Made by a program: the position numbers and the translations under genes
Notes under the pieces: model-generated
What the model was told of the DNA's origin: nothing
Databases searched by the model: none
What the model saw: the letters and a program-made list of their open reading frames with translations, nothing else
Part shown: one piece after another, positions 45,278-54,900 of the stretch
How positions within the stretch are numbered: position 1 is the stretch's first letter
Layout of the letters: the number at the start of each line of letters is the position of its first letter
Assembly (NCBI RefSeq): GCF_000019665.1
Contig: NC_010794.1
Span: 806,001-870,000 of the forward strand
DNA: 64,000 bases
From: Methylacidiphilum infernorum V4
Lineage (GTDB): Bacteria > Verrucomicrobiota > Verrucomicrobiia > Methylacidiphilales > Methylacidiphilaceae
Reading direction: 5' to 3'

Positions 45278-46360
45278 ATGAATAGGATGAATTCTTCCCT
45301 GTTGGTGCCGGAGCCAAGGACGGTAGAGATCGTTGATAAAGCAAGGGAATTGATCGGCTTAAAAAGGAAGATAAAAATCGTCGGGGGAGGGACAAAAGGC
45401 CGGTTGGGCAGAAAAGTGGAGGGCGAACTTCTCGATGTATCCGCTAACAAGGGCATCATTGAATACGATCCTGCTGAACTTTTCGTCACGGTTAAAAACG
45501 GGACTTCCGTGGCCTACCTCGAAGAAGTTCTCAAGCAGCAGGGACAATTTCTGCCTTTTGAACCTCCGCATTTAGGAAAGGAAGCCACGGTGGGCGGAGT
45601 GGTTGCCTGTGGGCTCTCCGGGCCTTCCAGGCCTTACTGGGGATCGCTCAAGGATTATCTTTTAGCAGTTAAAATCATCAATGGATTAGGCCAGGTGTTG
45701 AACTTTGGGAGTAAGGTCATTAAAAATGTAGCCGGTTTTGACCTGTTCAGGCTTATAGCCGGATCCCAAGGAACGCTGGGCATTATCCTGGAACTTACCT
45801 TTAAAGTCCTTCCCTTGCCGGAGAGTTCGATAACCGTTGTCCTGGAAAAAGGGGCAGGGGAAGCGGTAGGTTTTTTTTCCAACCTTTGGGCTCGACCCCT
45901 TCCCCTCTCGGCCGGGTGCTTTCATGAGGGAAAACTCTTTGTTCGATTTTCAGGATATGAAAAGTCGGTCAAAAGGGCGGTAAAAGAAATCGGAGGGGAG
46001 CTTTTAGACAATCCTGATCAATTCTGGCTCTCGGTAAAAGAAAGAACGCATCCTTTTTTTACCTCTTCGGAAAGATTATGGCGGTTTGTTCTTCCTCCCT
46101 CTACGGCCCTGCCTCCTTGGGATGGAGAGTGGTTCATCGATTGGGGAGGGGCCCAGAGATGGTGGAGAGGAAAGGGACAAAAGCCTGAAGAAATGTTTTC
46201 TTGGGCCATCCAATCCGGGGGATTCGGCTGGCTTTACGAGCAAGAGGAACTGGTCAGCTCTCCCTTGCCCTCGGCTCTCATGCACAGGCAAAAAAGACTA
46301 AAAGAAGCTTTTGATCCCCTTGGACTTTTAAATCCCGGAAGGATTTACGGGGAGTTTTGA
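45278..46360 (+). CDS. glcE: Glycolate oxidase subunit GlcE, FAD-binding
   Basis: A 360-residue partner of GlcD. The start is the ATG at 45278, four bases after glcD; a longer frame into glcD is not supported. It has the shorter FAD domain typical of GlcE: IKIVGGGTKGRLGR, LGKEATVGGVVACGLSGPSR, and the strongly conserved GSKVIKNVAGFDLFRLIAGS (a KNVAGYD-LxxLxxGS motif), followed by QGTLGIILELTFKVLPLP. The C-terminus ends in DPLGLLNPGRI, the NPGR flavin-contact motif. Confidence 0.93.
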   Translation: MNRMNSSLLVPEPRTVEIVDKARELIGLKRKIKIVGGGTKGRLGRKVEGELLDVSANKGIIEYDPAELFVTVKNGTSVAYLEEVLKQQGQFLPFEPPHLGKEATVGGVVACGLSGPSRPYWGSLKDYLLAVKIINGLGQVLNFGSKVIKNVAGFDLFRLIAGSQGTLGIILELTFKVLPLPESSITVVLEKGAGEAVGFFSNLWARPLPLSAGCFHEGKLFVRFSGYEKSVKRAVKEIGGELLDNPDQFWLSVKERTHPFFTSSERLWRFVLPPSTALPPWDGEWFIDWGGAQRWWRGKGQKPEEMFSWAIQSGGFGWLYEQEELVSSPLPSALMHRQKRLKEAFDPLGLLNPGRIYGEF

Positions 46361-46382
46361 AAAAAAAGAAAGTTAGGTTTTC

Positions 46383-47633
46383 ATGGACACGCGGTTGGAA
46401 GAAAAGTTTAAAAAAGAGCCTTTGGCCATCGAGGCTCGAAAGCTGATCAAGGCTTGTGTTCATTGCGGTTATTGCAATGCAAGCTGTCCTACCTACCAGC
46501 TTTTAGGTGATGAATTGGATGGACCCCGAGGCCGGATCTATTTAATGAAATCTTTCTTGGAAGGCAGGCTAAGTGCAGAAAAAGTAAAGATGCATTTAGA
46601 CCGCTGCTTGCTTTGCCAAGGTTGTGAAACGGCCTGTCCTTCAAGCGTCGAATATGGAAAGCTCGCGATTTTAGGCAAAGAAATCATTGAACAGAGCCTA
46701 AAACGCTCCTTCTTGGAAAGGCTGCTTTTCAATTTTCTGCTCCATGGCATTGCCGATAGGGAGAAGTTTTATTTTTTTTTAAGGATCTTCAATCTCCTGC
46801 GACCCCTTTTGCCCGGTGCCTTACGCCGTAAGCTTCCCCCCCTTTCAAAAGAAAAGGTGCGCCTTGAAAAATGGGCGAGGAAGGGGAGGGTAAGTCAAAG
46901 ACGGCTGATCCTGTTTAAAGGTTGTGTTGAACCCGTGCTTTATCCTTCCGTGTTGAGGGCTGCGCGACACCTTTTCGGCAGGCTTGATATCGATCTTGTG
47001 GATATACCCAAAGAAGGGTGTTGTGGAGCCTTGGCTTATCATTTACCCAATAGGAAAAAAGCGGTTGCCCAGGCAAAAAAGAATATCGATCTATGGATTA
47101 AGCCCCTGCAGGATGGGGTGGAAGGCATCGTGGTTTGTTCTTCTGCCTGCTGCCAAATGATTAAAGAGTATGGTTCATTGCTTAAGGATGACAAAGAATA
47201 TGGACAGAAGGCTTTGAAAATAGCGAGCAGGACTTTCGATCCTGTTGAAATTTTGGAAAAAGGGGATAGGCGACTTTTTTTGTTAGCCCCCGGCCTTGGA
47301 GCGGTAGCCTATCACAGTCCCTGTACTTCCCAACATGGCTTGAAAGGGCAGGGGAGGGTCGAAGCTTTTTTAAAGGCGCTCAACATTAAGCTATCCCCTA
47401 TTGCCGATAGCCAGATGTGTTGTGGTTCGGCAGGACTGTACTCTTTAGTTCAGAAAGACATTTCCCAGAAGATCCTTGAATTGAAAATGAAAAACCTCCT
47501 GGGTGGAAACCCGTCGGTTATCCTTACGGCTAACGTGGGGTGTCGGTTACAGTTAGAACAACTTTCTCCTATTCCTGTCCTGCACTGGTTGGAGTACGTA
47601 GAGCGATTAATGCAAGAGGACTGCTGCCCGTAA
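46383..47633 (+). CDS. glcF: Glycolate oxidase iron-sulfur subunit GlcF
   Basis: A 416-residue electron-transfer subunit. Two 4Fe-4S motifs are near the N-terminus: CVHCGYCNASCPTY and CLLCQGCETACPS. Two CCG domains follow, each with the Cys-Cys motif: EGCCGALAYHLPN (about residue 217) and DSQMCCGSAGLYSL (about 342). Third gene of glcDEF, 22 bases after glcE. Convergent with the outer-membrane protein gene, five bases between the stops. Confidence 0.94.
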   Translation: MDTRLEEKFKKEPLAIEARKLIKACVHCGYCNASCPTYQLLGDELDGPRGRIYLMKSFLEGRLSAEKVKMHLDRCLLCQGCETACPSSVEYGKLAILGKEIIEQSLKRSFLERLLFNFLLHGIADREKFYFFLRIFNLLRPLLPGALRRKLPPLSKEKVRLEKWARKGRVSQRRLILFKGCVEPVLYPSVLRAARHLFGRLDIDLVDIPKEGCCGALAYHLPNRKKAVAQAKKNIDLWIKPLQDGVEGIVVCSSACCQMIKEYGSLLKDDKEYGQKALKIASRTFDPVEILEKGDRRLFLLAPGLGAVAYHSPCTSQHGLKGQGRVEAFLKALNIKLSPIADSQMCCGSAGLYSLVQKDISQKILELKMKNLLGGNPSVILTANVGCRLQLEQLSPIPVLHWLEYVERLMQEDCCP

Positions 47634-47638
47634 TCTTC

Positions 47639-48517
47639 TTACCAGAATACGTATTTAACACCCGCAACCCCGATGTACTGGAAGAAATTGCTCAAAGCAA
47701 AACTCGCTTTGGCAGCCGAGCTGGTCATGATGTCGAACCTCTCCACATTTTTAAAAATAGAAACGGAACTATCAAAGTAGATGAATTTGCCTTCGATAAA
47801 GATACTGAGATGATCGGTAAGATAATATTCAGCACCCAAGATTTCGGCTAATACAAAGGCTCCCGTTGTGCTTGAGTGGGTGACATCGGCTGCTCCCGCC
47901 GGAGCAAGACCCGTGATATTGGAAGCGGTGACGATTCCTCCTCCAACGCCAAATCCGATGTAAGGGGCAAAACGGTAAGGGGTAATAAGCTTGGTGATGT
48001 CATTGATGGTCATAATCCCTACGTTAAGTTGCATGTCCGGGCTCACGCTCTTCCCGTGAAATACGGGACCTGAGAAAGATCCGATATACCCGTTCATGGG
48101 GTTGGAATAACCCGCATAAAAGCCGTCAAATTCAACAGCTTCGGTAATCCTGTAGGGGGAGCGGCCGATTTTCCATCCCTTGAACTGGTAGCCCGCTTTT
48201 AATCCTCCAATTCCACCCCAGCTTCCTCCATAATTTCCCATGCCGATGTTACCCTGCGTATCGGTATAATTCCAACGGTCTGAATCGAGGTATCCGCCCC
48301 CTCCATAAAGGGCGGCATAAACCCCGCCGTGGTAATGAAAATCTTGATCGAGAGAAAAATTTTTCAATGATTTTGTAAGCTGCTCTTTTGCTCGAGCATC
48401 GGTATTTTCTACGGCTACGCTATCGTCATCCTTGAAATTGGCTGCCGAGTAAGCGGTGGTCCACAGGGGAGCAATAAGGAGGAAGACAAAAGAAAACAAA
48501 ACTCTTTTTTGAATCAT
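47639..48517 (-). CDS. Outer-membrane beta-barrel protein
   Basis: A 292-residue exported protein: signal peptide MIQKRVLFSFVFLLIAPLWT with a cleavage region TAYSA, a short acidic helix-forming segment (about 25-55), then alternating glycine- and aromatic-rich strands (GVYAALYGGGGYLDS, GGIGGLKAGYQFKGW, FAPYIGFGVGGGIVTAS). The final strand GVAGVKYVFW ends in an aromatic residue, as expected for assembly by the BAM complex. Similar to OmpA/porin-family barrels of unknown role. Confidence 0.8.
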   Translation of the reverse strand: MIQKRVLFSFVFLLIAPLWTTAYSAANFKDDDSVAVENTDARAKEQLTKSLKNFSLDQDFHYHGGVYAALYGGGGYLDSDRWNYTDTQGNIGMGNYGGSWGGIGGLKAGYQFKGWKIGRSPYRITEAVEFDGFYAGYSNPMNGYIGSFSGPVFHGKSVSPDMQLNVGIMTINDITKLITPYRFAPYIGFGVGGGIVTASNITGLAPAGAADVTHSSTTGAFVLAEILGAEYYLTDHLSIFIEGKFIYFDSSVSIFKNVERFDIMTSSAAKASFALSNFFQYIGVAGVKYVFW

Positions 48518-48604
48518 CTAAGTACCTTGTTATGAATGAGGATCTCTTTTTTTTGCCAAAAATTGAAATGATAGTCAAAATAAAATATTAAAAAAGTTAA
48601 TGAT

Positions 48605-49900
48605 TTATTCATGATTTTCTTTTCTTTCTAACGGTAGGGGTTGGGGCAGGCGGTTTTTGTAAAGGTTGGCTTCAATGACCTTTTGAATCAACTGGTCGGC
48701 TCCATCAAGTTCCCTTTCATAAACGTGAGCCTCGTATTTTTCTTTGGGAAACTTGACAAGTGAACTCAAAATATGCTCGCCTTTTTTGCCTACATGGGTG
48801 ACGGCTATAACAGAAAGGCCGGGCCTGAGGGGATGTTTTTTTAATTCTTCGCTGGAGAGCCTTATCCTTACGGGGACCCTTTCGACGATATGAATGTAGT
48901 TGCCTGTAGCATTTTCAGGAGGAAGCAGGGCAAAGGCGCTTCCCGTTCCGGGATGCAATCCTTCGACTTGACCGTGGTAGATAAGCCTTCTTCCGTAATA
49001 ATCCACGGTTATGGTAACGGGTTGGCCCGGACGAATTTTTTTCATTTCTCTTTCCCTGTAGTTTGCTTCTACCCAGAGGTAGTCGAGGGGAACAACAGAA
49101 AGCAGGTAAGTATCCGGACGCACTTCATCCCCGGGTTGGACTTTCCTGTTGGCAATATAACCTGTAACGGGAGCATAAACTTCCCTACGGACATAATCAA
49201 GGTAAGCATTTTTTAATTCGCTTGCCGCCTGCTTGACGAGGGGATGATCTTCGATCTTGGTGTTGAATATTTGTGATTCGGCGTCGTTTAAAGAAGCCTG
49301 GTCTTGATTGACTTGGGCTTCCAGTTCCCTGACTTGTTGTTCGGTGTCGTCGACCAGTTGTTCGGAAACAGCTCCATAGGATACAACGCTTTTGTAGCGT
49401 GCCAGATCATGTTTTAGCCTATCTAACCTGGCTATTTCGGCAAGCAGCCGATTCCTGTTCACTTGAACTTGGAAAAAAAGGTCTTCTACCCTTCTCACCG
49501 TTTCTCCCAGGTTGGCTTCGGCTCGTTCCAAGGCAACACGGGAATCCAGCCGATCTAACCTCACCAGGACATCTCCCTGGTGAACGAGCTGGGTGTTTTC
49601 ATAAAGAACCTCGGTCACGACCCCGCTGACTTGTGACTTCAAGGGAACGAGGTTGCCTATAACATAGGCATCGTTGGTAATGACATAGCGGCTAAAGATA
49701 AAAAGCCAGAGAAGAAAATAAAGGGCCCCCAAAAAAAGGATGGCCAGAGACACAAGAACAAGCCTCCTGTTGCGAATGACCCTCCTGCGGTATTTGGGGG
49801 GAGTGGAAGCAACAATAGATCGGTTTAAAAGCCTCACCCATTTTTTCCATTGACTGCCCCTCTTTTCTCTCTTTTCTTCGGATTCATTCAATGGAGTCAT
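48605..49900 (-). CDS. EmrA/HlyD-type periplasmic adaptor of a drug exporter
   Basis: A 431-residue membrane-fusion protein. One transmembrane helix near residues 48-70 (LVLVSLAILFLGALYFLLWL), then YVITNDAYVIGNLVPLKSQV and SGVVTEVLYENTQLVHQGD (lipoyl-type half motif), a long coiled-coil hairpin (about 125-215), and the second half TGYIANRKVQPGDEVRPDTY. This order is that of EmrA. It bridges an inner-membrane MFS pump and an outer-membrane channel. It overlaps the upstream TolC-like gene by 17 bases and belongs to the operon MFS - TolC-like - EmrA on the minus strand. Confidence 0.92.
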   Translation of the reverse strand: MTPLNESEEKREKRGSQWKKWVRLLNRSIVASTPPKYRRRVIRNRRLVLVSLAILFLGALYFLLWLFIFSRYVITNDAYVIGNLVPLKSQVSGVVTEVLYENTQLVHQGDVLVRLDRLDSRVALERAEANLGETVRRVEDLFFQVQVNRNRLLAEIARLDRLKHDLARYKSVVSYGAVSEQLVDDTEQQVRELEAQVNQDQASLNDAESQIFNTKIEDHPLVKQAASELKNAYLDYVRREVYAPVTGYIANRKVQPGDEVRPDTYLLSVVPLDYLWVEANYREREMKKIRPGQPVTITVDYYGRRLIYHGQVEGLHPGTGSAFALLPPENATGNYIHIVERVPVRIRLSSEELKKHPLRPGLSVIAVTHVGKKGEHILSSLVKFPKEKYEAHVYERELDGADQLIQKVIEANLYKNRLPQPLPLERKENHE

Positions 49901-51380
49901 ATCCTCCTCCTAAAGCTAAGAAAAGCCCGACCGCAGCCTCTAAATGTTCGGCCGTTCTACCGCTTAATGTTATTTGAGACTGGATCAATGTATATTGCAA
50001 ATCCAACAGGTCGGTTTTCGTATTGATCCCAGCCGAGAAAAGCCTGGCTGAAAGTTCAGCGTTGGATTTAGCGGCATGGGTTGATTGCTCCTGGGATTCA
50101 AGGTTTTTATCCGTTTCCTTCCAGACGGCTAAGGCATCGGCTACTTGCTGAAAGGCCGATAGAAGGGTGCTATTGTAATTTTCGACGGCGATATTGTATT
50201 CTTCCTGGGCAACGACGAGTTCGGCACTGAGCCTTCCCCCGGTAAAGATCGGTAAGTTCCAGGCAGGACCGGCAATATACAAAAGGGGCAAGGCGGGATT
50301 AAGAAATAGGGTGGCGAAATTCAAGGTTTCGAAACCGACTAAGCTGACCAGGTCAAGGTTAGGATAGAATGCCGTCTTGGTCACTTTAACTTGGTGGGCC
50401 AAGGCTTCGGCCCTCCACTTACTTACAGCCACGTCAGGTCTTCTTCCGAGGAGATCCAGGGGGAGGCTTTGGGGTAAAGGAAACCTTTTGGGAAAGTGGG
50501 GTTCTTTGGCCAAAATCGTTTTACCCCAATCGGGACTTTGGCCTGCAAGCCTGGCAATTTCATCGCGAAGGATCTTTGTCTCTCTTTCCAGGCTATTGAC
50601 TTGCTGGGTGACGGTTTGCAACCTCTGTTCAATAGTATGAACGGGAAGGAGGTTTTCAATACCACTCTTTTTTCTCATCTGCACCAGCTTTAAGAGTTCT
50701 TGCATGATCTGTTGACCGCTGCGGGCAAGCTCTAGCTCTTCTTCAGCCGAAGCCAATCGAATGTAGCGACTTGCCAAGGTCGTGCTTAAAAAGAGCCTGG
50801 ACAGGGCAAATTCGGCCTCTGTTGCCCTGGCCATTCCAATGGCTGCCCGGACTCGGGCTTTATCTTCTCCCCACAGATCGAGATGGTAGTTGGCAAGGGC
50901 GGGAATCACGCTCCAGAAAAAGAAGCTGTTGTCCCCAAAAGGACCAAAAAAGCTGCTTCCCGGAAGTTGAAGAACTCCGAAGGGAACGGGAAAAAGAAAC
51001 TGGGTGGAATAAAAGGAGGGCAGGTAGCGGCTCCGGGCCCCTGCAGCCACTGCCCACGCCTGGTGGATTCTTGCCAAGGAGGCTTTCAAGTCCGGGTTTT
51101 TCCCCAGGGCTATAGTGATAATCCGGTTCATTTCGGGGGAGTGAAACCCTTCCCACCAGTTATTCAAGGGCCATTTTTTGACGATCTTTTCAGAAGAAGG
51201 GTCAAATTCCGTGGAGAGGGTTTGCTTGATTTGGGGTGGTTCTATGGGTGTGGATATGCGGGTGTCCTTAGGCAATGTCGCACACCCGCACAGAAATAGG
51301 GTTACCCCAAGTAGGATTAAAAGAATCCATGAAGAAAAAGCTCTATCCTTTACCGATCTTTCAATGACAAGATAAATCAT
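49884..51380 (-). CDS. NodT/TolC-type outer-membrane efflux lipoprotein
   Basis: A 498-residue protein with a lipoprotein signal (hydrophobic LLILLGVTLFLCGC with lipobox Leu-Cys-Gly-Cys near residue 33). Two OEP domains follow, with DIARL-like coiled-coil segments (REIKILRDEIARLAGQSP-like region around 275-295) and the family motif PLDLLGRRPDVAVSKWRAEA (about 310-329). The motif SAGINTKTDLLDLQYTLIQS (about 447-466) marks the second repeat. Forms the outer-membrane exit duct with the EmrA-type adaptor. Confidence 0.92.
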   Translation of the reverse strand: MIYLVIERSVKDRAFSSWILLILLGVTLFLCGCATLPKDTRISTPIEPPQIKQTLSTEFDPSSEKIVKKWPLNNWWEGFHSPEMNRIITIALGKNPDLKASLARIHQAWAVAAGARSRYLPSFYSTQFLFPVPFGVLQLPGSSFFGPFGDNSFFFWSVIPALANYHLDLWGEDKARVRAAIGMARATEAEFALSRLFLSTTLASRYIRLASAEEELELARSGQQIMQELLKLVQMRKKSGIENLLPVHTIEQRLQTVTQQVNSLERETKILRDEIARLAGQSPDWGKTILAKEPHFPKRFPLPQSLPLDLLGRRPDVAVSKWRAEALAHQVKVTKTAFYPNLDLVSLVGFETLNFATLFLNPALPLLYIAGPAWNLPIFTGGRLSAELVVAQEEYNIAVENYNSTLLSAFQQVADALAVWKETDKNLESQEQSTHAAKSNAELSARLFSAGINTKTDLLDLQYTLIQSQITLSGRTAEHLEAAVGLFLALGGGYDSIE

Positions 51381-51445
51381 TTTATTTTATCAGCTTATAA
51401 AATACTTACATTTTGTTAACTTTTTAGACAGCCATTATAGAAAGG

Positions 51446-53026
51446 TTAAGAAAATTTTTCTTTATTCCTTTTTCCCAGCGAGGGGAACCAAACGAGCAGG
51501 GCCATAAAGAAAAATATCCAACTGCAGAGCCGGTAGGTGTCGTCCAGAGCAAGGATAACGGAATGGTTGGCAGCTTGTTCTACAAGCTTGGATTGGATTT
51601 GTAGATCCGTAAGACCTAGCCCTCTCAAGGAATCAATGAGCTGCATACTTTCAGGGTTTTGCCCGGAAAATGATTCGACGAGTCTTGTCTGTTGAAAATC
51701 TCTCCTGTGTTCCATGACCATTGTCCCTAGCAGTCCCCCGCCCCAGGTAAGAAAATAGGTCCGTAAAAGAATCCCTGTATTGACCGCCGATTCCTGGTTT
51801 TTTCGGGATAGTCTATGGATAGCCATCGCATTTAATGGAGGGATCAGTCCTACATAGGCCCCGTTTAGTACCTGGCTCAGGAGGACGTATTGGTTAAAAA
51901 ACTGGTCAAAAAAAGCCCTTTTTCTAAAAAAATCGTAGTATCCGGTCCAATAGCAAAAAATACCCAGGATGGCTAAGAGAAGAGAAGCAAGCAGCCGAGG
52001 ATCCATTCTAGGAGATAGGAAGACGGAGGCGGGATAAAGAAAGGGCAGGAAAAAAAGGAGGGGGGCCATGGCTAAACCCGCTTGGAAAGAGGAAAAATTG
52101 GTCGCACTTTTTAAAAGTTGCAAGTTAAAAACCAGGGTTGAAAAAAGCCCGTAAACGAGGGCAAAGGAGATAGGAGCCACGATCACGGAAACGACAAAGG
52201 TTGGTTTTAAAAAAAGTTTGACATTCACAAAAGGTTTTTTTTCGCCTGTTTCCCATACGATGAAGTAGACGAGTGAAATGGTCCCAAAAATAAAAAGGAG
52301 GTCAATGAAAGTGGAATTATACCAGTCTTCATCCTGGCCTCGAGTGACGAGGGTTTGAAAACAGAGGGCGGAAAAGAAAAGGAGCATAAATCCAACCCAG
52401 TCAAAGGAGACTTTTTCTCTCTTATGCTCGGGAGGTTTTTCAGGAAGAAAAAGCATAATCCAGCTTGCAATGAGCCCACAGAAAAGATGCAGGGAAAAAC
52501 TCGTAAGGAAATAGGCCCTCCAACCGAAATTTTCATTGATGAAACCTCCTAGTACGGGGCCGAAACCGAAAACAGACACCTGAAGAAAACCGAAGTAGGC
52601 GCTAACAAACGGCCAGCGGTTGATGGGATAGTAGTCAAGGAGATTGAGTTGGCATAGCGTCATGGTGCTTCCTCCTGAAATGCCCAAAAGAAGCCTATAG
52701 AAAAGAGATAGATAGTAGTCAGTGCTTACGGCAACAACAAAATCAAAAAGGGCAAAAAAGCAGATGGCCCAAAGTAGGGATCTAACCCTTCCTAAGGCCC
52801 GATCAAGCCATGGCCCTATAAACAGACCAAAAGCTTGACCCGCAAAATAAATCGTGGATATCCAGGAAGCGTGACTGGGACTTACTCCCAAATCTCCTGC
52901 CGGGTAGAGGTTAAAAGTGGCGTAAGCAGGAGGGCTATAAGTTCCCAGGAGAAATTCGATACTGAGCACCGCTTGTAATAGAATAAGAAAAAAGGGACGG
53001 ACTTTCTTTTGGGGTTCTAAAGGCAT
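51446..53026 (-). CDS. MFS transporter of the DHA2/EmrB type
   Basis: A 526-residue inner-membrane protein with about 14 hydrophobic segments, as in EmrB-type drug:proton antiporters. Recognisable are WISTIYFAGQAFGLFIGPWL (helix 2) followed by the loop RALGRVRSLLWA, corresponding to motif A, and FGFGPVLGGFINENFGWRAY (motif C region, helix 5). First gene of the exporter operon, 65 bases before the TolC-like gene. A paralogue at 53329-54888 is transcribed divergently. Confidence 0.9.
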   Translation of the reverse strand: MPLEPQKKVRPFFLILLQAVLSIEFLLGTYSPPAYATFNLYPAGDLGVSPSHASWISTIYFAGQAFGLFIGPWLDRALGRVRSLLWAICFFALFDFVVAVSTDYYLSLFYRLLLGISGGSTMTLCQLNLLDYYPINRWPFVSAYFGFLQVSVFGFGPVLGGFINENFGWRAYFLTSFSLHLFCGLIASWIMLFLPEKPPEHKREKVSFDWVGFMLLFFSALCFQTLVTRGQDEDWYNSTFIDLLFIFGTISLVYFIVWETGEKKPFVNVKLFLKPTFVVSVIVAPISFALVYGLFSTLVFNLQLLKSATNFSSFQAGLAMAPLLFFLPFLYPASVFLSPRMDPRLLASLLLAILGIFCYWTGYYDFFRKRAFFDQFFNQYVLLSQVLNGAYVGLIPPLNAMAIHRLSRKNQESAVNTGILLRTYFLTWGGGLLGTMVMEHRRDFQQTRLVESFSGQNPESMQLIDSLRGLGLTDLQIQSKLVEQAANHSVILALDDTYRLCSWIFFFMALLVWFPSLGKRNKEKFS

Positions 53027-53328
53027 TTTTCTCTATCACATTCAAATGACAATTTCCCTAAAAACTAAAGCTTATAATTTAGATTATTAATTTTTTTTCA
53101 AAATATAAAGCAATTTATAAGAGAAATTTTATCGTTCCTCTGGAAATACTATTAATAATATCAATGCAAATTTATTTTTTCTTATTTTTTCGATAACAAA
53201 AAAGAGTTGTTTTCAAAAGGATGGAAAATAGGTTTTATCCTTTAGCTTTTTAAATAGGTATAAGGAATATTAATAAAGGGCAACGCGTCATTATATTCAT
53301 ATTTATATTGGAATGATAAATATATTTT
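53027..53328. promoter_or_regulatory. Divergent promoter region between two MFS genes
   Basis: 302 bases, very AT-rich, between two oppositely oriented MFS transporter genes; both promoters must lie here. No clear operator palindrome or regulator gene is seen. Several TATAAT-like hexamers occur but AT-richness makes them uninformative. Confidence 0.45.
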
Positions 53329-54888
53329 ATGAATAAACCTCATGCGGTGGCTTCACGGAGAAATTTGTCGCAAAAGTTTCCTTTTGCCTTTGTCTTGCTG
53401 CATTTTGTCTTGGCTGCTGAATTTTTATTGGCGGTTTACAGCTCTTCAAGCTATGCGGTCATGAACAGGCATGCCGTGGGTGAACTGGGACAAAGTCCGA
53501 GTCATGCCACCTGGACTTCGACGATTTTCTTTGTAGGAAGGGCATTGGGCATGTTTCTAAGCCCATGGCTTTCCCAAGCATGGGGTAGGGTTCGGTCTCT
53601 TTTGAGTGCGGTCGTCGTTCTGATCGTGTGTAATTTTATCCTGGCCTATACGGGGGACTTTTACCTTTTCCTTGGCATGAGGTTGCCCTTGGGATTGGCT
53701 GCAGGAGCCGTAATGATGCTTTGTCAATACGTGCTCATGGATTTCTACCCAGTAAATAAATGGCCTTTTGTGACCACTCTCTTTGGGTTCCTGCTCATGA
53801 CTACTTTTGGTTTGGGACCGACTGTTGGAGGTTTAATGCAGGAACTCCACTGGAACTGGAGAGATTATTTTACCGCCAATTTCGCATTGCATGGGCTGTG
53901 TTTAATGTTCCTCTGGGTTTTCCTCGGGAAAAGAGAGGAAAAAATCAGCCATGTTCATTTCGATGGGGTTGGTTTTTTATTGATCACCCTTTGTTTTTTT
54001 TCCTTTCAAACCCTTGCTTCCCGGGGGCAAGACGAAGACTGGTATAATTCTTTGTTTATAAATGTCCTTTTTTTCTTGGGCGTTGTTTCTTTGATCTTTT
54101 TTTTCATTTGGGAATTAGCAGAAAAAGATCCCTTTTTTAACGTGCGTCTTTTTTTGATTCCTAATTTCTTGATTGCAAACTTAATCGGCCCCCTTTCTTT
54201 TGGAGCTCTTTACGGAGCCTTTTCTATCCTCATTGGGGCTCTTCAACAAGTAGGTTACAGCTCTTTTCTTTCCACCTTAGCTCTGCCTCCGATGCTTTTG
54301 GTTCTTCCCTTTCTTTACCCTTTGTCTATCTACTTGTCGAATCGTTCCGATCCCAGGCCCATAGCAAGCTTTTGTTTTGGATTACTTGCCCTTTTTTGTT
54401 ACATGACGAGCACCTACGATTTTTTTAACCGGCGGTCATTTTTTGTCCAATCCGTTTTGCTTTCCCAGATCTTTTTGGGAGGGATGGTGGGCATCCTTCC
54501 CCCCCTTAACCGCATCTGTATTGAAGGACTTTCGCCTCGCCATCAGCAAATGGCCATTAACTGCGGTATTCTTCTTAGAACTTTTTCTTTTACCGTGGGT
54601 TCTGGACTTCTGGGCACACTTCTTGAACACCGCAGCGTCTTTCAACTGCGCCGATTGGTAGAAACCCGCAGTATGTTCGATCCTCAAGTTGTAGAGTTCC
54701 TGCAAAAACTCAGGGATTTGGGACTGGATTCTTTGCAAGCATTAAAAGTCTATGCAGAGACAGTCATCCAACGAAGCTATATCCTGGCAGTGGATGATAC
54801 CTTTCGGTTCTGTGCGGTTCTTTATTTAATCATAACCTTTTGGATATGGGCTACGAAAATTAAAAAATTAAGAAAGGAAAGCTCATGA
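53329..54888 (+). CDS. Second MFS transporter, EmrB-type paralogue
   Basis: A 519-residue 14-helix transporter that matches the protein at 51446-53026 in many blocks: SPSHATWTSTIFFVGRALGM, AWGRVRSLLSAVV, FGLGPTVGGLMQELHWNWRD, and SRGQDEDWYNSLFINVL. An ancient duplication with inversion seems likely. No adaptor or outer-membrane gene accompanies this copy; it could use those of the divergent operon or work alone. Convergent with the phosphoketolase gene. Confidence 0.9.
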   Translation: MNKPHAVASRRNLSQKFPFAFVLLHFVLAAEFLLAVYSSSSYAVMNRHAVGELGQSPSHATWTSTIFFVGRALGMFLSPWLSQAWGRVRSLLSAVVVLIVCNFILAYTGDFYLFLGMRLPLGLAAGAVMMLCQYVLMDFYPVNKWPFVTTLFGFLLMTTFGLGPTVGGLMQELHWNWRDYFTANFALHGLCLMFLWVFLGKREEKISHVHFDGVGFLLITLCFFSFQTLASRGQDEDWYNSLFINVLFFLGVVSLIFFFIWELAEKDPFFNVRLFLIPNFLIANLIGPLSFGALYGAFSILIGALQQVGYSSFLSTLALPPMLLVLPFLYPLSIYLSNRSDPRPIASFCFGLLALFCYMTSTYDFFNRRSFFVQSVLLSQIFLGGMVGILPPLNRICIEGLSPRHQQMAINCGILLRTFSFTVGSGLLGTLLEHRSVFQLRRLVETRSMFDPQVVEFLQKLRDLGLDSLQALKVYAETVIQRSYILAVDDTFRFCAVLYLIITFWIWATKIKKLRKESS

Positions 54889-54900
54889 AGAGAAGTTTTC

